NCBI RefSeq assembly: GCF_028464145.1
Contig: NZ_JAQPCG010000001.1
Coordinates: 434,001 to 498,000 of the forward strand
Direction of reading: 5' to 3'
Source: Maribacter sp. PR1
GTDB taxonomy: Bacteria; Bacteroidota; Bacteroidia; Flavobacteriales; Flavobacteriaceae
DNA length: 64,000 nucleotides
Part shown: piece after piece, positions 44,737-57,624 of the stretch
Layout of the letters: every line of letters starts with the position of its first letter
Position numbering within the stretch: the first letter of the stretch is position 1
The notes under the pieces: model-generated
What the model was told of the DNA's origin: nothing
Database searches by the model: none
What the model saw: the letters and a program-made list of their open reading frames with translations, nothing else
Program-made: the position numbers and the translations under genes

Positions 44737-46278
44737 CTAATAACCAGGATTTTGATCGGCCTCTGATAAATTGGCATTATTATCAATCTCACCTTGTGGT
44801 ATTGGAAGTAGTTCCAATTTTGGAGTAAAATGGGAAATGGGATCGGTAGCCAATTTACCTTCTTTTCTCCATCTTAATATATCCCTGTTCCTAATTTGTT
44901 CAGAACTTAATTCAACCCTTTTTTCATGGATTATGGCTTCCATAACCTCTGTAGGATTACTTACTGGAAAATTAGCTGTAGGGTAAGGAGGCATATCAAC
45001 ACTGGGCCTACTTCTCACCTGGTTCAATAGTGCTATGGCTCTTGAGGAGTTGCCTAATTCCAATTCACATTCCGCCAAATTGATAAGTACTTCCGCATAG
45101 CGAATCACTCTCATATTAATTCCGCCAGTAAGGAATCCTCCAGGATCTGTTTTGTACATAAGTGAATATTTTCTCCAGCTTATTTTAGTAGTAACACCCT
45201 CAAAAGTAGTTTCTTCGCCTTGAACATCGGTCAGAACGCTTTCACCATTATTAAAAGTGTCTCCTAAGGTATAAAAACTCTTTGCGAAACGAGGATCGTC
45301 TTTGGCATCGCCCTTGGTTGTGCGTTCAAACTCATTTAATAGTCCTTCTGAAGGTATTAAGTTTCTCCATCCTACAGCAGAATATTCTTGTGTTCTTACA
45401 CTTTGCTCATTTCCTACACCGTCACCGGTACCATCCCAGTTAAATCCTCCAACATTGGCGTAACCAATTTCTGCAATGGACTCGCTATTATATTCGTTTT
45501 CTTCTTGAAAATTATCGTCGTACTCATCAACTAAAGCGTATTCTCCCGAATCCACAATGGCGTCAAAAGCATTTTTAGCACCTGCGTAATCCCCTGTAAA
45601 CATTAAGGCACGTCCCAACATAGCTTGGGCCGAACCTTTTGAAAAACGTCCTTGTTGCTCTGTGTTGGATGCTAAGGGCAAACCGGCCGCCGCATCCCTA
45701 AGATCCTGAATAGCCTGCGCCAATACGTCTTCTTGGGAGGATTTTGGAGCGCTATCTTCAAAAGTAGATGCGTAAGTAGTATAAATAGGAGCTCCTCCCC
45801 ACAAACTACCTAATTCGAAATAAGCCCATCCTCTTGTGAATTTTGCCTCTGCTATCAATGCAGTTCGCAAACTCTCACTGATGTCCTCTACCTCTGGTCC
45901 TTGCTCTATAACAATATTAGACCTTAAAATAACGGCATATAGTCCAGTCCATACATCTCTGGCAACTGAATTACCAGGATCATTTGTACCAATCAACAAT
46001 TGGTTTCTAGGGGTTTCCAGCTGACCTCCTCCCGCTTTGTTATCATCTCCCCTTAAATCATGGAGAAAGAAATATTCTCTGGCATACAATTGAAGGCTCT
46101 GCAAAGATGCATAGATAGAATAGACGCCATTTCTTAATTCATTTCCGTTTTTGTAAAAGGTAGCAACTACCACTTCGTTCGGGTTAGTTACGTCCAAATC
46201 TTCCCTCCCGCATGACAGGGTAAAGAGAAATGCCGCAACCACAGCAATAATGAGTTTAAAATTTTTCATGTTTTTCAT
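44737..46278 (-). CDS. SusD/RagB-like outer membrane lipoprotein 2
   Basis: 513 residues, lipoprotein signal with Cys near 23 (LFTLSCGREDLDV, acidic after Cys). It has the RagB/SusD layout: RNQLLIGTNDPGNSVARDVWTGLYAVILRSNIVI and FTRGWAYFELGSLWGGAP early, TPR helices, and a C-terminal LEVGNSSRAIALLNQVRSR-type and KRVELSSEQIRNRDILRWRKEG block. It is the partner of SusC2, 23 bp upstream. It should present xylan-derived oligosaccharides to the transporter. Confidence 0.93.
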   Translation of the reverse strand: MKNMKNFKLIIAVVAAFLFTLSCGREDLDVTNPNEVVVATFYKNGNELRNGVYSIYASLQSLQLYAREYFFLHDLRGDDNKAGGGQLETPRNQLLIGTNDPGNSVARDVWTGLYAVILRSNIVIEQGPEVEDISESLRTALIAEAKFTRGWAYFELGSLWGGAPIYTTYASTFEDSAPKSSQEDVLAQAIQDLRDAAAGLPLASNTEQQGRFSKGSAQAMLGRALMFTGDYAGAKNAFDAIVDSGEYALVDEYDDNFQEENEYNSESIAEIGYANVGGFNWDGTGDGVGNEQSVRTQEYSAVGWRNLIPSEGLLNEFERTTKGDAKDDPRFAKSFYTLGDTFNNGESVLTDVQGEETTFEGVTTKISWRKYSLMYKTDPGGFLTGGINMRVIRYAEVLINLAECELELGNSSRAIALLNQVRSRPSVDMPPYPTANFPVSNPTEVMEAIIHEKRVELSSEQIRNRDILRWRKEGKLATDPISHFTPKLELLPIPQGEIDNNANLSEADQNPGY

Positions 46279-46301
46279 TTTACTTTCTTTTTTAACAATT
46301 T

Positions 46302-49300
46302 TTAGAATCCTAGTTCCAATCCTATCAGGATTGTTCGAGGTCTTGGATATTGACCATAATCTACACCCTGTATGTTGAGGTTGTTATTTCTGGCACCGAT
46401 TTCAGGATCGTACCCTTGATATTTTGTGAAGGTAAGCAAGTTGTTTCCTGAAAGATAAATATTAAAATTACTGAGTCCTGCCAAACCTTTGTCCAACCAA
46501 TCCTGTGGAAACCTATAACCAATTTTTAAGTTCTGCAATCTTAAGAAGGAAGCATCTTCAACGAAGCGATCAGAAGTTCGAGTATTCTGATTTGGATCTC
46601 CATTTACCATTCTTGGAATGTTGGTATTCGTGTTTGATGGAGTCCAGGCGTCAAGAACTTGTGTTCCGTGATTGAACAACCTCAAACCACCTTCTGTATA
46701 AACCCGAGTAGCATTATAGACATCGTTACCTTGGTTACCATACCAATACATGTTAAGATAAAAGTTTTTATACGAGGAATCAAAATTTAAACCATAGCTA
46801 AAATCAGGAATAAAGGTTCCAAGTACATCACGGTCTTCAGCAGTAATATCACCACTGTCATCCAAATCCTCAAAAATAAGATCTCCTGGGGCTGCATTGC
46901 TTTGGTAAGGCGTTGATGCGTCACCATCCAATGCATTGTACTGATCAATTTCAGCCTGGCTTTGAAAAATACCCTCAACTTTCCATCCGTAGAAAGATTG
47001 AATAGGATCCCCAACAGCCGTACGGGTTATGTCAAATCCTCCAGCATCTGCATTCTGACCTCCAAAAATACTACCAGAATCGGTAGCTAGAGCCACTACT
47101 TCGTTCCTGAATAGTCCAACATTTGCTGAAACGTTCCATTGAAAATCCGTTCCTGGTTTTGAGTAGTAAGAGGTGCTAAAGTCTAATCCCCAGTTTTCCA
47201 TTCCCCCGACATTTGCAATGGTATTTCCAGCAAATCCAAGGGAAGCCGGAATAGGTACATTCAAAATCAGGTTGTCCGTTGTCCTTTTATACCACTCTGC
47301 AGATAATTGCACTCTGTTTTGATATAGTCCCAAATCCAGACCAATATTGGTCATGGTGGTAACCTCCCATTCCAATTCTGGGTTCGCCAAACGGTTAAAG
47401 AAGGCTCCTTGCACTTCTTCATTGTTTATTATCGCGTTGGTGTTGGTTGATATACCAGCCTGACTTTCATAATCGCCTATGCCTTCAAAACCAACTTGTC
47501 CCCAACTACCCCTAATTTTTAATTCGGATAAGTTTTCAACGCCTTCCATAAACGGCTCTTGTGCTATATTCCAACCAGCAGAAATACCAGGGAAAGTTTT
47601 CCACTTAAAACCATCAGAAAACTTAGACGAACCGTCCCTTCTTAAGGAGGCACTTAAAAGATAGCGTCCTCCAAAATCATAATTCAATCTTCCCAAAAAG
47701 GAATAAATCACGTTTGATCCTTCCGTTCCGGAAACTGTCTGGGCCTGGGTTCCTTGGAGAACACTCAAATCGTTGCTTAGACGGCGTCCATTTCCAGTTA
47801 TAGTGTAGATATCAAAATCTTGACGTTCAGCTACCGCAATTGCATCTATGTTATGATTACCCCAGGTCTTTGCAAAGTTCAACTGATTGGAAAAGTAATT
47901 TCCCGTGGAGGTATTCTGTTGGTCGATAGTAATATTTTCCGTTCTACCTGCAAAACCATCAAAATAAATAGGTTGTAATTGCAAGTTTCTAAAATTGTTC
48001 CAGTCGATACCTGCTGTGAAACGATAATCCAAACCATCAAAAAGTTTAATATTCGCATAAGCCGTACCAAATATCCTGACATTGGAATTCGTGTTCCTAT
48101 CTATAACTGCTGGCCTCAAAGGATTTTCAGGATCGGTACCATCGGCACCATCAGGAGCCCTAAGTCCTCCTTGCAATGTAGGATCCCTTAGTGGAATATA
48201 AGGTATACCCCTGATTATGTTCTGGATTTGAGTACGACCTCCCAACTCAGCTTCATTAAGTCTTTCTCCATTGGAAATGGTCAATGACTCCCCAACGGTC
48301 AACCACTTATTGACATCGTGATCTGAGTTCACCCTGAAATTGTATCTGGAAAATCCGGTTCCTAACATGATTCCGTCCTGCTTGAAGTAACCAAAAGAAG
48401 CATACACCCTAGACGTTTCCGAACCTCCACGCACACTTAGGTGATGCTGTGTGGTAATCCCTGTCGTAAAAACAGCATCCTGATAATCCGAATCCGTTTC
48501 TGCATAGGTTTGGGTTGCACCAGGATAAATAGGTGTGTTCAGCTCGCTCCAACGGGAAGGGTAAGTAGCACCGGCATTGTCCAATAATTCCCTACCAAAC
48601 TCAAGATATTGCTCCCTATTCAATAAATCCAATTTATTGGAAGCCGTTGCAAATCCACTGAATGTTCTGTAATTAAGTTCTACCCCATTTGTTGGCCGCC
48701 CCTTTTTTGTAGAAACCAATATAACCCCATTGGCAGCTCTAGAACCGTAAATAGCAGAAGAACTGGCATCCTTTAAAACAGAAATTGAAGCTATATCATT
48801 ATTGTCAAAATCACCTAAACCCCCTACAGGATAACCGTCCACAACATATAGGGGACTTGACGCAAAACTAATGGAACCAATTCCTCGAATACGTACAATC
48901 GGATCTACTCCGGGACCACCGGAATTGTTAATTTGTATTCCAGGTACACGTCCTTGTAGTGCCTCAGCAAAACTAACTACTGGCAAGGCTACAATATCTT
49001 TTGAAGAAACCGTGGAAACCGCTCCGGTTACCGACTCTTTTTTCTGCGTACCATATCCAATTAGGACCACTTCATCCAAGGCTTCTGCGTCTTCGACAAG
49101 AACCAAATTGATAGTGGACCTACCATCCACTTGAATATTTTGTGATTGAAACCCAATGTAACTAAAAGCCAAAGTTCCATTAAAAGGAACATTAGAAATA
49201 GCATAGTTACCATCAAAATCGGTTTGAGTTCCATTACTTGTACCTGCTACCAATATGGATGCACCGGGTAAAGGTGTTCCTGTATCGTCGGTTACTGTAC

Positions 49301-49388
49301 CCGTAACGGTTAAAGTTTGGGCAAATGCAAATTGCACACCTAATAAGAGCGTTGCTATAAATGCCGTTTTAAGTTTGTTCATAATCAT
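46302..49388 (-). CDS. SusC-like TonB-dependent transporter 2 (no STN domain)
   Basis: 1028 residues: signal peptide (to about residue 24), CarboxypepD_reg-like domain (about 26-110, GTVTDDTGTPLPGASILV), TonB box and plug (LDEVVLIGYGTQKKESVTGAVSTV, ALQGRVPGIQI, ILKDASSSAIYGSRAANGVI) and a barrel ending ILIGLELGF. It lacks the STN signalling domain of SusC1, which agrees with control by the HTCS instead of an ECF/FecR pair. It would import oligosaccharides together with SusD2. Confidence 0.95.
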   Translation of the reverse strand: MIMNKLKTAFIATLLLGVQFAFAQTLTVTGTVTDDTGTPLPGASILVAGTSNGTQTDFDGNYAISNVPFNGTLAFSYIGFQSQNIQVDGRSTINLVLVEDAEALDEVVLIGYGTQKKESVTGAVSTVSSKDIVALPVVSFAEALQGRVPGIQINNSGGPGVDPIVRIRGIGSISFASSPLYVVDGYPVGGLGDFDNNDIASISVLKDASSSAIYGSRAANGVILVSTKKGRPTNGVELNYRTFSGFATASNKLDLLNREQYLEFGRELLDNAGATYPSRWSELNTPIYPGATQTYAETDSDYQDAVFTTGITTQHHLSVRGGSETSRVYASFGYFKQDGIMLGTGFSRYNFRVNSDHDVNKWLTVGESLTISNGERLNEAELGGRTQIQNIIRGIPYIPLRDPTLQGGLRAPDGADGTDPENPLRPAVIDRNTNSNVRIFGTAYANIKLFDGLDYRFTAGIDWNNFRNLQLQPIYFDGFAGRTENITIDQQNTSTGNYFSNQLNFAKTWGNHNIDAIAVAERQDFDIYTITGNGRRLSNDLSVLQGTQAQTVSGTEGSNVIYSFLGRLNYDFGGRYLLSASLRRDGSSKFSDGFKWKTFPGISAGWNIAQEPFMEGVENLSELKIRGSWGQVGFEGIGDYESQAGISTNTNAIINNEEVQGAFFNRLANPELEWEVTTMTNIGLDLGLYQNRVQLSAEWYKRTTDNLILNVPIPASLGFAGNTIANVGGMENWGLDFSTSYYSKPGTDFQWNVSANVGLFRNEVVALATDSGSIFGGQNADAGGFDITRTAVGDPIQSFYGWKVEGIFQSQAEIDQYNALDGDASTPYQSNAAPGDLIFEDLDDSGDITAEDRDVLGTFIPDFSYGLNFDSSYKNFYLNMYWYGNQGNDVYNATRVYTEGGLRLFNHGTQVLDAWTPSNTNTNIPRMVNGDPNQNTRTSDRFVEDASFLRLQNLKIGYRFPQDWLDKGLAGLSNFNIYLSGNNLLTFTKYQGYDPEIGARNNNLNIQGVDYGQYPRPRTILIGLELGF

Positions 49389-49458
49389 TATTAGTTTAAG
49401 TTAGCTTTAATCCCGTGCTAAAATTTGTTGTTGGAAATTGACTAAAAAATCCTTTTGT

Positions 49459-49466
49459 CAAATGTA
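49459..49466 (-). promoter_or_regulatory. Candidate -7 element (TACATTTG) for SusC2
   Basis: On the minus strand this reads TACATTTG, an exact TAnnTTTG match, giving a leader of about 60-65 bases to the SusC2 ATG. The -33 element is poor. Confidence 0.4.
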
Positions 49467-49933
49467 TTGGAATAGCCAAATAAACTATAAAACATATGAT
49501 GCACTTACTAAAAATAATGTTGCAACCCCAATAGAAATAATGTTAAATTATTGGTTATATGATATATATGACTTAAAATAACAGCGAGTATTCGAATATT
49601 AATAATTAAATATTTTCATATTCTCAATCGTGTCAAAAAAATAATTTCTAGTAACAAGGATTCTGATTATAAAAAATTACAAAGGTTTCCAGGAAAAAGA
49701 ATAACATTAATTTCCCATACACGTTTTAATATTCTTTCTTAAATATTCAAAGAATAACAGTATAAATATTATGCTTCCCTGTTTTAATTATTCTTAATAA
49801 TGGTTTCCAAGAAAGGCAACAAGGTTTACATCTATTTTAAATGGACTCCAATCTTCTGTTTGCTAGGAATGGGCAAATGTACTTCCCCTATATTTTTAGG
49901 ATAGGCAGATAAATGATTTTGTTTAGAAAAAAA

Positions 49934-49967
49934 TTTGATTTGAAAATAAAAAATATGTGTATATTCA
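49934..49967 (+). promoter_or_regulatory. Candidate promoter for GH95 operon
   Basis: TTTG repeats at 49934 and 49939 lie 17-22 bases before TATATTCA at 49960, a one-mismatch match to TAnnTTTG. The spacing suits a Bacteroidota -33/-7 promoter and the leader would be about 40 bases. Confidence 0.35.
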
Positions 49968-50011
49968 ACACTTAAATTGAATCGTACTTCTTTATCTCCC
50001 ACTTGACCATT

Positions 50012-52474
50012 ATGAAAAGACTCTTTTATTTCGTCATCTTCTTCATTCCCTTCATGCTTTTAGGGCAAGAACCATCTAACTTGAAACTATGGTATGATGA
50101 ACCATCCGGGGAAACATGGGAAAATGCCATACCTATTGGAAATGGCCGTATAGGCACCATGGTTTATGGCAATGTACCAAAAGAGATATTTCAGCTGAAC
50201 GAACATACGGTGTGGAGTGGGAGCCCAAATAGAAACGATAACCCAAATGCCTTGGAAGCACTGCCAGAGGTTCGAAAATTCATTTTCGACGGAGAATATA
50301 AAGCCGCCGAGCAATTGGCGAACGAAAAAATAATGTCTAAAAAGTCCCAAGGACAAATGTTTCAGCCTGTTGGGAATCTAGAACTCCATTTTCCTGGTCA
50401 TGAAAAATTCGAGAACTACTATAGAGATTTGGACATCAGTACTGCAACGAGTAAAACCACTTATAAAGTACATGGTATAAACTATACTCGAGAAGCCTTT
50501 GTCTCTTTGGCCGACAGGGTCTTGGTCATCAAACTTTCAGCAGACCAACCAGGCAAGATTTCTTTTACCTCGAACTTTACTTCACCTCATCTTGAACCAC
50601 AAATAGAGCCCCAAGGAGACGATCAACTTTCACTTTGGGGTAAAACGAGCGACCATGAGGGCGTGGAAGGAAAAGTAGAATTTAATGCCTTGATGCGCTT
50701 AAAAACCGATAACGGATCAATTACTAAAAGCGATTCCTCCATCACTGTTAATAAGGCCGATTCGGCTATTCTGATGGTTTCCATTGCCACTAATTTTAAT
50801 TTGTATAATGATTTGAGCGGTGATGAAAAGGAACGGGCAATAGTTTATTTGGACTATGCTTTTCAGAAAGATTATGAGCAATTAAAGTCGGACCATATTA
50901 AAAAATACCAAACTCTGTTCAATCGGGTCGTTTTGGATTTAGGTACTACGGACGCTTCAAAATTACCTACGGATGAGCGGTTGGCTAATTTCAGGAATAC
51001 GAACGACCCTTCTTTTGTTGCCCTATACTTTCAATACGGTCGGTATCTTTTAATTTCCTCCTCACAACCGGGCGGACAGCCAGCCAACCTTCAGGGCATA
51101 TGGAACCGAAGTATGAAACCGGCTTGGGACAGTAAGTATACCATCAACATTAATGCGGAAATGAACTATTGGCCTACGGAACGTACCAATCTCTCCGAAC
51201 TGCATGAACCGTTTCTTAAAATGGTGCAAGAACTATCGGAAACGGGAAAAGAAACCGCCAAAGTTATGTACGGTGCTAAGGGATGGATGGCACACCACAA
51301 TACGGACATTTGGCGAGCGACAGGACCCATTGATGGTGCTTTTTGGGGCATTTGGAACGGTGGTGGGGCATGGACGAGCCAGCACCTTTGGGAGCACTAT
51401 CTATATACCGGGGATACCTCATTTTTAAAATCGATTTATCCCGCCTTAAAGGGTGCAGCAGAGTTTTACGCCGATTTTTTAGTACAACATCCCAACTATC
51501 CCTATTTGGTCATCGCTCCAGGGAATTCTCCCGAAAACGCCCCGGAAGCTCATCAAGGGTCATCGATTACGGCGGGCTCCACCATGGACAACCAATTGGT
51601 TTTCGATGTTTTTAGTACCGCGATTCAAGCTTCAAAAATCTTAGGTGTAGACTCTGATTTTTCAGATTCCCTTGTCAACATAAGAACTAAATTGCCTCCC
51701 ATGCAAATTGGCAAATACAATCAATTGCAGGAATGGTTGGATGATGTGGATTCTCCGGAGGATAAACACAGACATATTTCCCATCTATATGGACTTTTTC
51801 CCTCCAATCAGATTTCACCGTACAGGACCCCCAAATTATTCGCTGCCTCCAGAAATACATTACTGCAACGTGGAGATGTATCTACGGGTTGGAGCATGGG
51901 CTGGAAAGTGAACTGGTGGGCCAAAATGCAGGATGGCAATCACGCCTATAAATTGATTAAAGACCAGTTGACCCCAGTTGGCATTAATCAAGGTGGCGGT
52001 GGTACGTATAACAACCTTTTTGATGCGCACCCTCCGTTTCAAATAGATGGAAATTTTGGCTGTACCTCCGGTATCTCGGAAATGTTGTTGCAAAGTTCGG
52101 ACGGCACCGTTCATTTGCTTCCTGCGGTCCCGGATGCCCTTGCTTACGGTTATGTTGGCGGATTAAAAGCTAGGGGCGATTTTGAATTGGTCAGTTTAGA
52201 ATGGAAAGATAAAAATTTGGTGGTCGCTTCGATTAAATCGAATTTAGGAGGAAACCTTCGACTTAGAGTACCAAATGCCATAGAATTGATTGGAACAGGA
52301 ACATTAAAAAAAGCGGAAGGCGAAAATCCGAACCCTTTCTTTTATGTAGCCGAAACGGCAACACCAATCATTTCCAAGGAGGCCACCTTGGAAAACCTAA
52401 AATTGGAAAATACGTTGCTGTACGATTTGGAAACTGAAAAAGGAAGGACATACACCTTTATAATGAAGAAGTAA
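50012..52474 (+). CDS. GH95 alpha-L-fucosidase / alpha-L-galactosidase
   Basis: 820 residues from ATG 50012 (an in-frame TTG nine bases upstream is less likely), signal peptide ending near LLGQ. GH95 layout: N-terminal super-beta-sandwich (WENAIPIGNGRIGTMVYG, LNEHTVWSG) and an (alpha/alpha)6 barrel. The barrel carries NINAEMNYWP with the catalytic Asn pair region, APGNSPEN with the likely acid Glu, and HPPFQIDGNFG with the late Asp. GH95 enzymes of complex arabinoxylan loci can be alpha-L-galactosidases; in this setting that is at least as likely as fucosidase. First gene of a rightward operon, 2 bp before GH43. Confidence 0.92.
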   Translation: MKRLFYFVIFFIPFMLLGQEPSNLKLWYDEPSGETWENAIPIGNGRIGTMVYGNVPKEIFQLNEHTVWSGSPNRNDNPNALEALPEVRKFIFDGEYKAAEQLANEKIMSKKSQGQMFQPVGNLELHFPGHEKFENYYRDLDISTATSKTTYKVHGINYTREAFVSLADRVLVIKLSADQPGKISFTSNFTSPHLEPQIEPQGDDQLSLWGKTSDHEGVEGKVEFNALMRLKTDNGSITKSDSSITVNKADSAILMVSIATNFNLYNDLSGDEKERAIVYLDYAFQKDYEQLKSDHIKKYQTLFNRVVLDLGTTDASKLPTDERLANFRNTNDPSFVALYFQYGRYLLISSSQPGGQPANLQGIWNRSMKPAWDSKYTININAEMNYWPTERTNLSELHEPFLKMVQELSETGKETAKVMYGAKGWMAHHNTDIWRATGPIDGAFWGIWNGGGAWTSQHLWEHYLYTGDTSFLKSIYPALKGAAEFYADFLVQHPNYPYLVIAPGNSPENAPEAHQGSSITAGSTMDNQLVFDVFSTAIQASKILGVDSDFSDSLVNIRTKLPPMQIGKYNQLQEWLDDVDSPEDKHRHISHLYGLFPSNQISPYRTPKLFAASRNTLLQRGDVSTGWSMGWKVNWWAKMQDGNHAYKLIKDQLTPVGINQGGGGTYNNLFDAHPPFQIDGNFGCTSGISEMLLQSSDGTVHLLPAVPDALAYGYVGGLKARGDFELVSLEWKDKNLVVASIKSNLGGNLRLRVPNAIELIGTGTLKKAEGENPNPFFYVAETATPIISKEATLENLKLENTLLYDLETEKGRTYTFIMKK

Positions 52475-52476
52475 GC

Positions 52477-55189
<2,713 letters not shown>

Positions 55190-55210
55190 AATGCTTAATT
55201 CCGAGAACAC

Positions 55211-56377
55211 ATGAAAAAATGCATTTTTACACTGGCGCTCATCACATTATTTGGATTTGGATACAGTTTTGCCCAATCCAAAATCAGTGATGGGTATCAA
55301 CCATCGGTGACCAACCAACCCGGAAAAGAGTTTCCGCAGGTCAATTCCGAAGGAAAAGTGCGCACCCAGCTTTTGGCTCCCAATGCCACCGATGTCCGTT
55401 TGGATATCGGAGGGGTTAAGTATGAGATGGTCAAAAATGAAGACGGTCTATGGACCGGGGAATCCGAACCGCAAGATGAAGGCTTTCATTATTATCAACT
55501 GAATGTGGATGGGGCATCCGTTCCTGATCCCGGCACCAAATATTATTACGGCGCAGGCAGATGGGGAAGCGGTATTGAAATACCTGCAAGCGATAAAGAA
55601 ATTTATGGCCTTAAAGACGTACCTCACGGCCTGGTTTCGGAAAAAATCTATTTCTCGGAAATTACTCAGTCATGGAGACGTTGTTTTGTTTATACTCCAC
55701 CAGGGTATCTAACTGAAACTGACAAACACTATCCTGTGCTCTACTTACAACATGGTAGTTTTGAGGACGAAACGGGATGGGCCTCCCAAGGGCATACCAA
55801 TCTGATTTTGGATAATCTGTTAGCCGAAAATAAAGCGGAACCGATGATTATCGTCATGGATAACGGCTATGCTTACGGACCGGAGGAATTGGAAAAAAGT
55901 CAGTCCGGTGGCAGACCCTCCTCCGCTTTTGAGGAAGTAATGATGACCGAAATCATTCCCATGATCGATGCTGAATTCAGGACCAAAACGGACCGTACAC
56001 AAAGGGCTATTGCCGGACTTTCCATGGGAGCTAACCAAACTATGCGCATTTGCATGAACAACTTGGATACTTTCGCTTCTTACGGAGGTTTCAGCGGTAC
56101 TTCCAACTACCCCAGTAGTGATGCCATTGATACTTCTACTTTCTTGAATGGGGTATTTGATGATGGTGCGTCGCTTGATGAAAAAATGCATGTTTTCTTT
56201 TTGAGCATGGGTACTAAAGAACCAAACCCTTTTCCCGGGTCTATTGGCGCCTTCAAGAACATGTTGGACAAACAAGGTATTGACTACACCTTTTACGAAT
56301 CGCCCAAGACAGCCCACGAATGGTTGACTTGGCGTAGAAGCCTTTATGAATTTGCCCAGCTAATTTTTAAAAATTGA
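55211..56377 (+). CDS. CE1-like esterase, copy b
   Basis: 388 residues, signal peptide ending near SFAQ. Same two-domain plan as copy a, with a shared opening (NQPGKEFPQVNS) and DEGFHYYQLNVDG block. Nucleophile Ser271 in AGLSMGANQ; His in KTAHEWLTWRRSL. The residue after the Ser-Met-Gly core is Ala where the other copies have Gly, a small change near the active site. It arose with copy a by tandem duplication. Confidence 0.9.
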   Translation: MKKCIFTLALITLFGFGYSFAQSKISDGYQPSVTNQPGKEFPQVNSEGKVRTQLLAPNATDVRLDIGGVKYEMVKNEDGLWTGESEPQDEGFHYYQLNVDGASVPDPGTKYYYGAGRWGSGIEIPASDKEIYGLKDVPHGLVSEKIYFSEITQSWRRCFVYTPPGYLTETDKHYPVLYLQHGSFEDETGWASQGHTNLILDNLLAENKAEPMIIVMDNGYAYGPEELEKSQSGGRPSSAFEEVMMTEIIPMIDAEFRTKTDRTQRAIAGLSMGANQTMRICMNNLDTFASYGGFSGTSNYPSSDAIDTSTFLNGVFDDGASLDEKMHVFFLSMGTKEPNPFPGSIGAFKNMLDKQGIDYTFYESPKTAHEWLTWRRSLYEFAQLIFKN

Positions 56378-56406
56378 AGCAGGCGATGAAACTTTAATAC
56401 ACTACT

Positions 56407-57609
56407 ATGAATTTTAAGAATTTTTATTTACAAATTTTCACCTCGGCTCTGCTGTTAACTGCAGCCCTTGGCTTTGGTCAGCAAGCGAATGTCAACTTGG
56501 ACTATAACCCCCAGAAAGATAAGGAAGGGTTGATTCCTTTTAGCGCAGCGGTAAATTCTCCTGAAGTTCATGATGACCGCACCGTTACTTTTCGGGTAAA
56601 AGCTCCCGATGCCCAAAATGTGGTATTGAACCCAGGTGCCATCAACACTGCTTTGGGCAAGGGAAGAGAGCCTATCCCTTTTACCAAAGGTGATGATGGG
56701 GTATGGTCTTTGACCATTGGCCCACTTCCGGTAGATATGTATTCGTATCATTTTAGGATTGATGGTGCGCAAATAGCCGACCCCAACAATACCCAGGCAG
56801 CTTTTACGGCCATGCCACCATACAGTACTTTGGTTGTTCATGGTGACGAACCTTCGTATTATGACGCCAAGAACGTACCTCATGGAAATGTTACCCGTCA
56901 TGTCTACCATTCCGATGTGACCAAAGGCGAACGCGAACTATATGTCTATACCCCTCCAGGCTATGATTCCAGTAAAGAATATCCAGTACTCTATCTTGTA
57001 GGAGGAAGTGGCGAACTACCATCCAATTGGATTTATGATGGAAGGGCAAATTTTATTATGGACAATCTTTTGGCAGAAGGTAAGGCAAAACCAATGATTA
57101 TTGCCATACCCAACAATCAGGTCATTCATCGGAATCATCCTGAGCATGCTGAACTGACTTTTGATATTTTTGAAAAGGAGTTACGAAACCATGTGATTCC
57201 AATAGTAGATAAAAATTACAGTACGGTAGAATCTCCTCAAGGAAGGGCCATTTCCGGATTGTCCATGGGAGGTCGTCACAGCATGTTCATCGGTTTTAGG
57301 TCGCTCGATCTTTTTGCAAACTTTGGAATTCTTAGCGCTGGCGATACCGATGCAGAAAATTCGTTGGCAGCTTTTTTAAATGATCCAAAAGTCAATGACA
57401 AGGTCGATTATCTTTTTGTAGGTCAAGGAACCAAGGAAGCGGAAGGCTTTTTCAACGCAAGGGTGAAAGGACTCGTAGATGCACTAAACAACCACAACAT
57501 AGAACACGAATACTATGATGGAGGAAATGGTGGACATGACTGGTCTACTTGGCGTCATCTCTTATATTATAGATTTCTACCTAATCTTTGGGAAGACCTA
57601 AACGACTAA
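56407..57609 (+). CDS. CE1-like esterase, copy c
   Basis: 400 residues, signal peptide ending near GFGQQ. N-terminal Ig-like domain (about 30-150) and esterase domain with HVYHSDVTKGERELYVYTPPGY, nucleophile Ser286 in SGLSMGGRH and His in NGGHDWSTWRHLLY. It is more distant from copies a and b than they are from each other, so it may have a different acyl or glycan preference. It lies 29 bp after copy b and 15 bp before the carboxylesterase. Confidence 0.9.
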   Translation: MNFKNFYLQIFTSALLLTAALGFGQQANVNLDYNPQKDKEGLIPFSAAVNSPEVHDDRTVTFRVKAPDAQNVVLNPGAINTALGKGREPIPFTKGDDGVWSLTIGPLPVDMYSYHFRIDGAQIADPNNTQAAFTAMPPYSTLVVHGDEPSYYDAKNVPHGNVTRHVYHSDVTKGERELYVYTPPGYDSSKEYPVLYLVGGSGELPSNWIYDGRANFIMDNLLAEGKAKPMIIAIPNNQVIHRNHPEHAELTFDIFEKELRNHVIPIVDKNYSTVESPQGRAISGLSMGGRHSMFIGFRSLDLFANFGILSAGDTDAENSLAAFLNDPKVNDKVDYLFVGQGTKEAEGFFNARVKGLVDALNNHNIEHEYYDGGNGGHDWSTWRHLLYYRFLPNLWEDLND

Positions 57610-57624
57610 ATCGAATCGTCAGTT

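Larger units (their letters stand above)
49389..50011. promoter_or_regulatory. Divergent intergenic region SusC2 / GH95
   Basis: 623 bp, strongly AT-rich, without a supportable gene. It holds candidate promoters for both directions (listed separately) and an imperfect direct repeat: AAGAATAACA at 49697 and 49750, GTTTTAAT at 49723 and 49781, and GGTTTCCA at 49684 and 49802. These may be binding sites of the HTCS. Confidence 0.5.
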
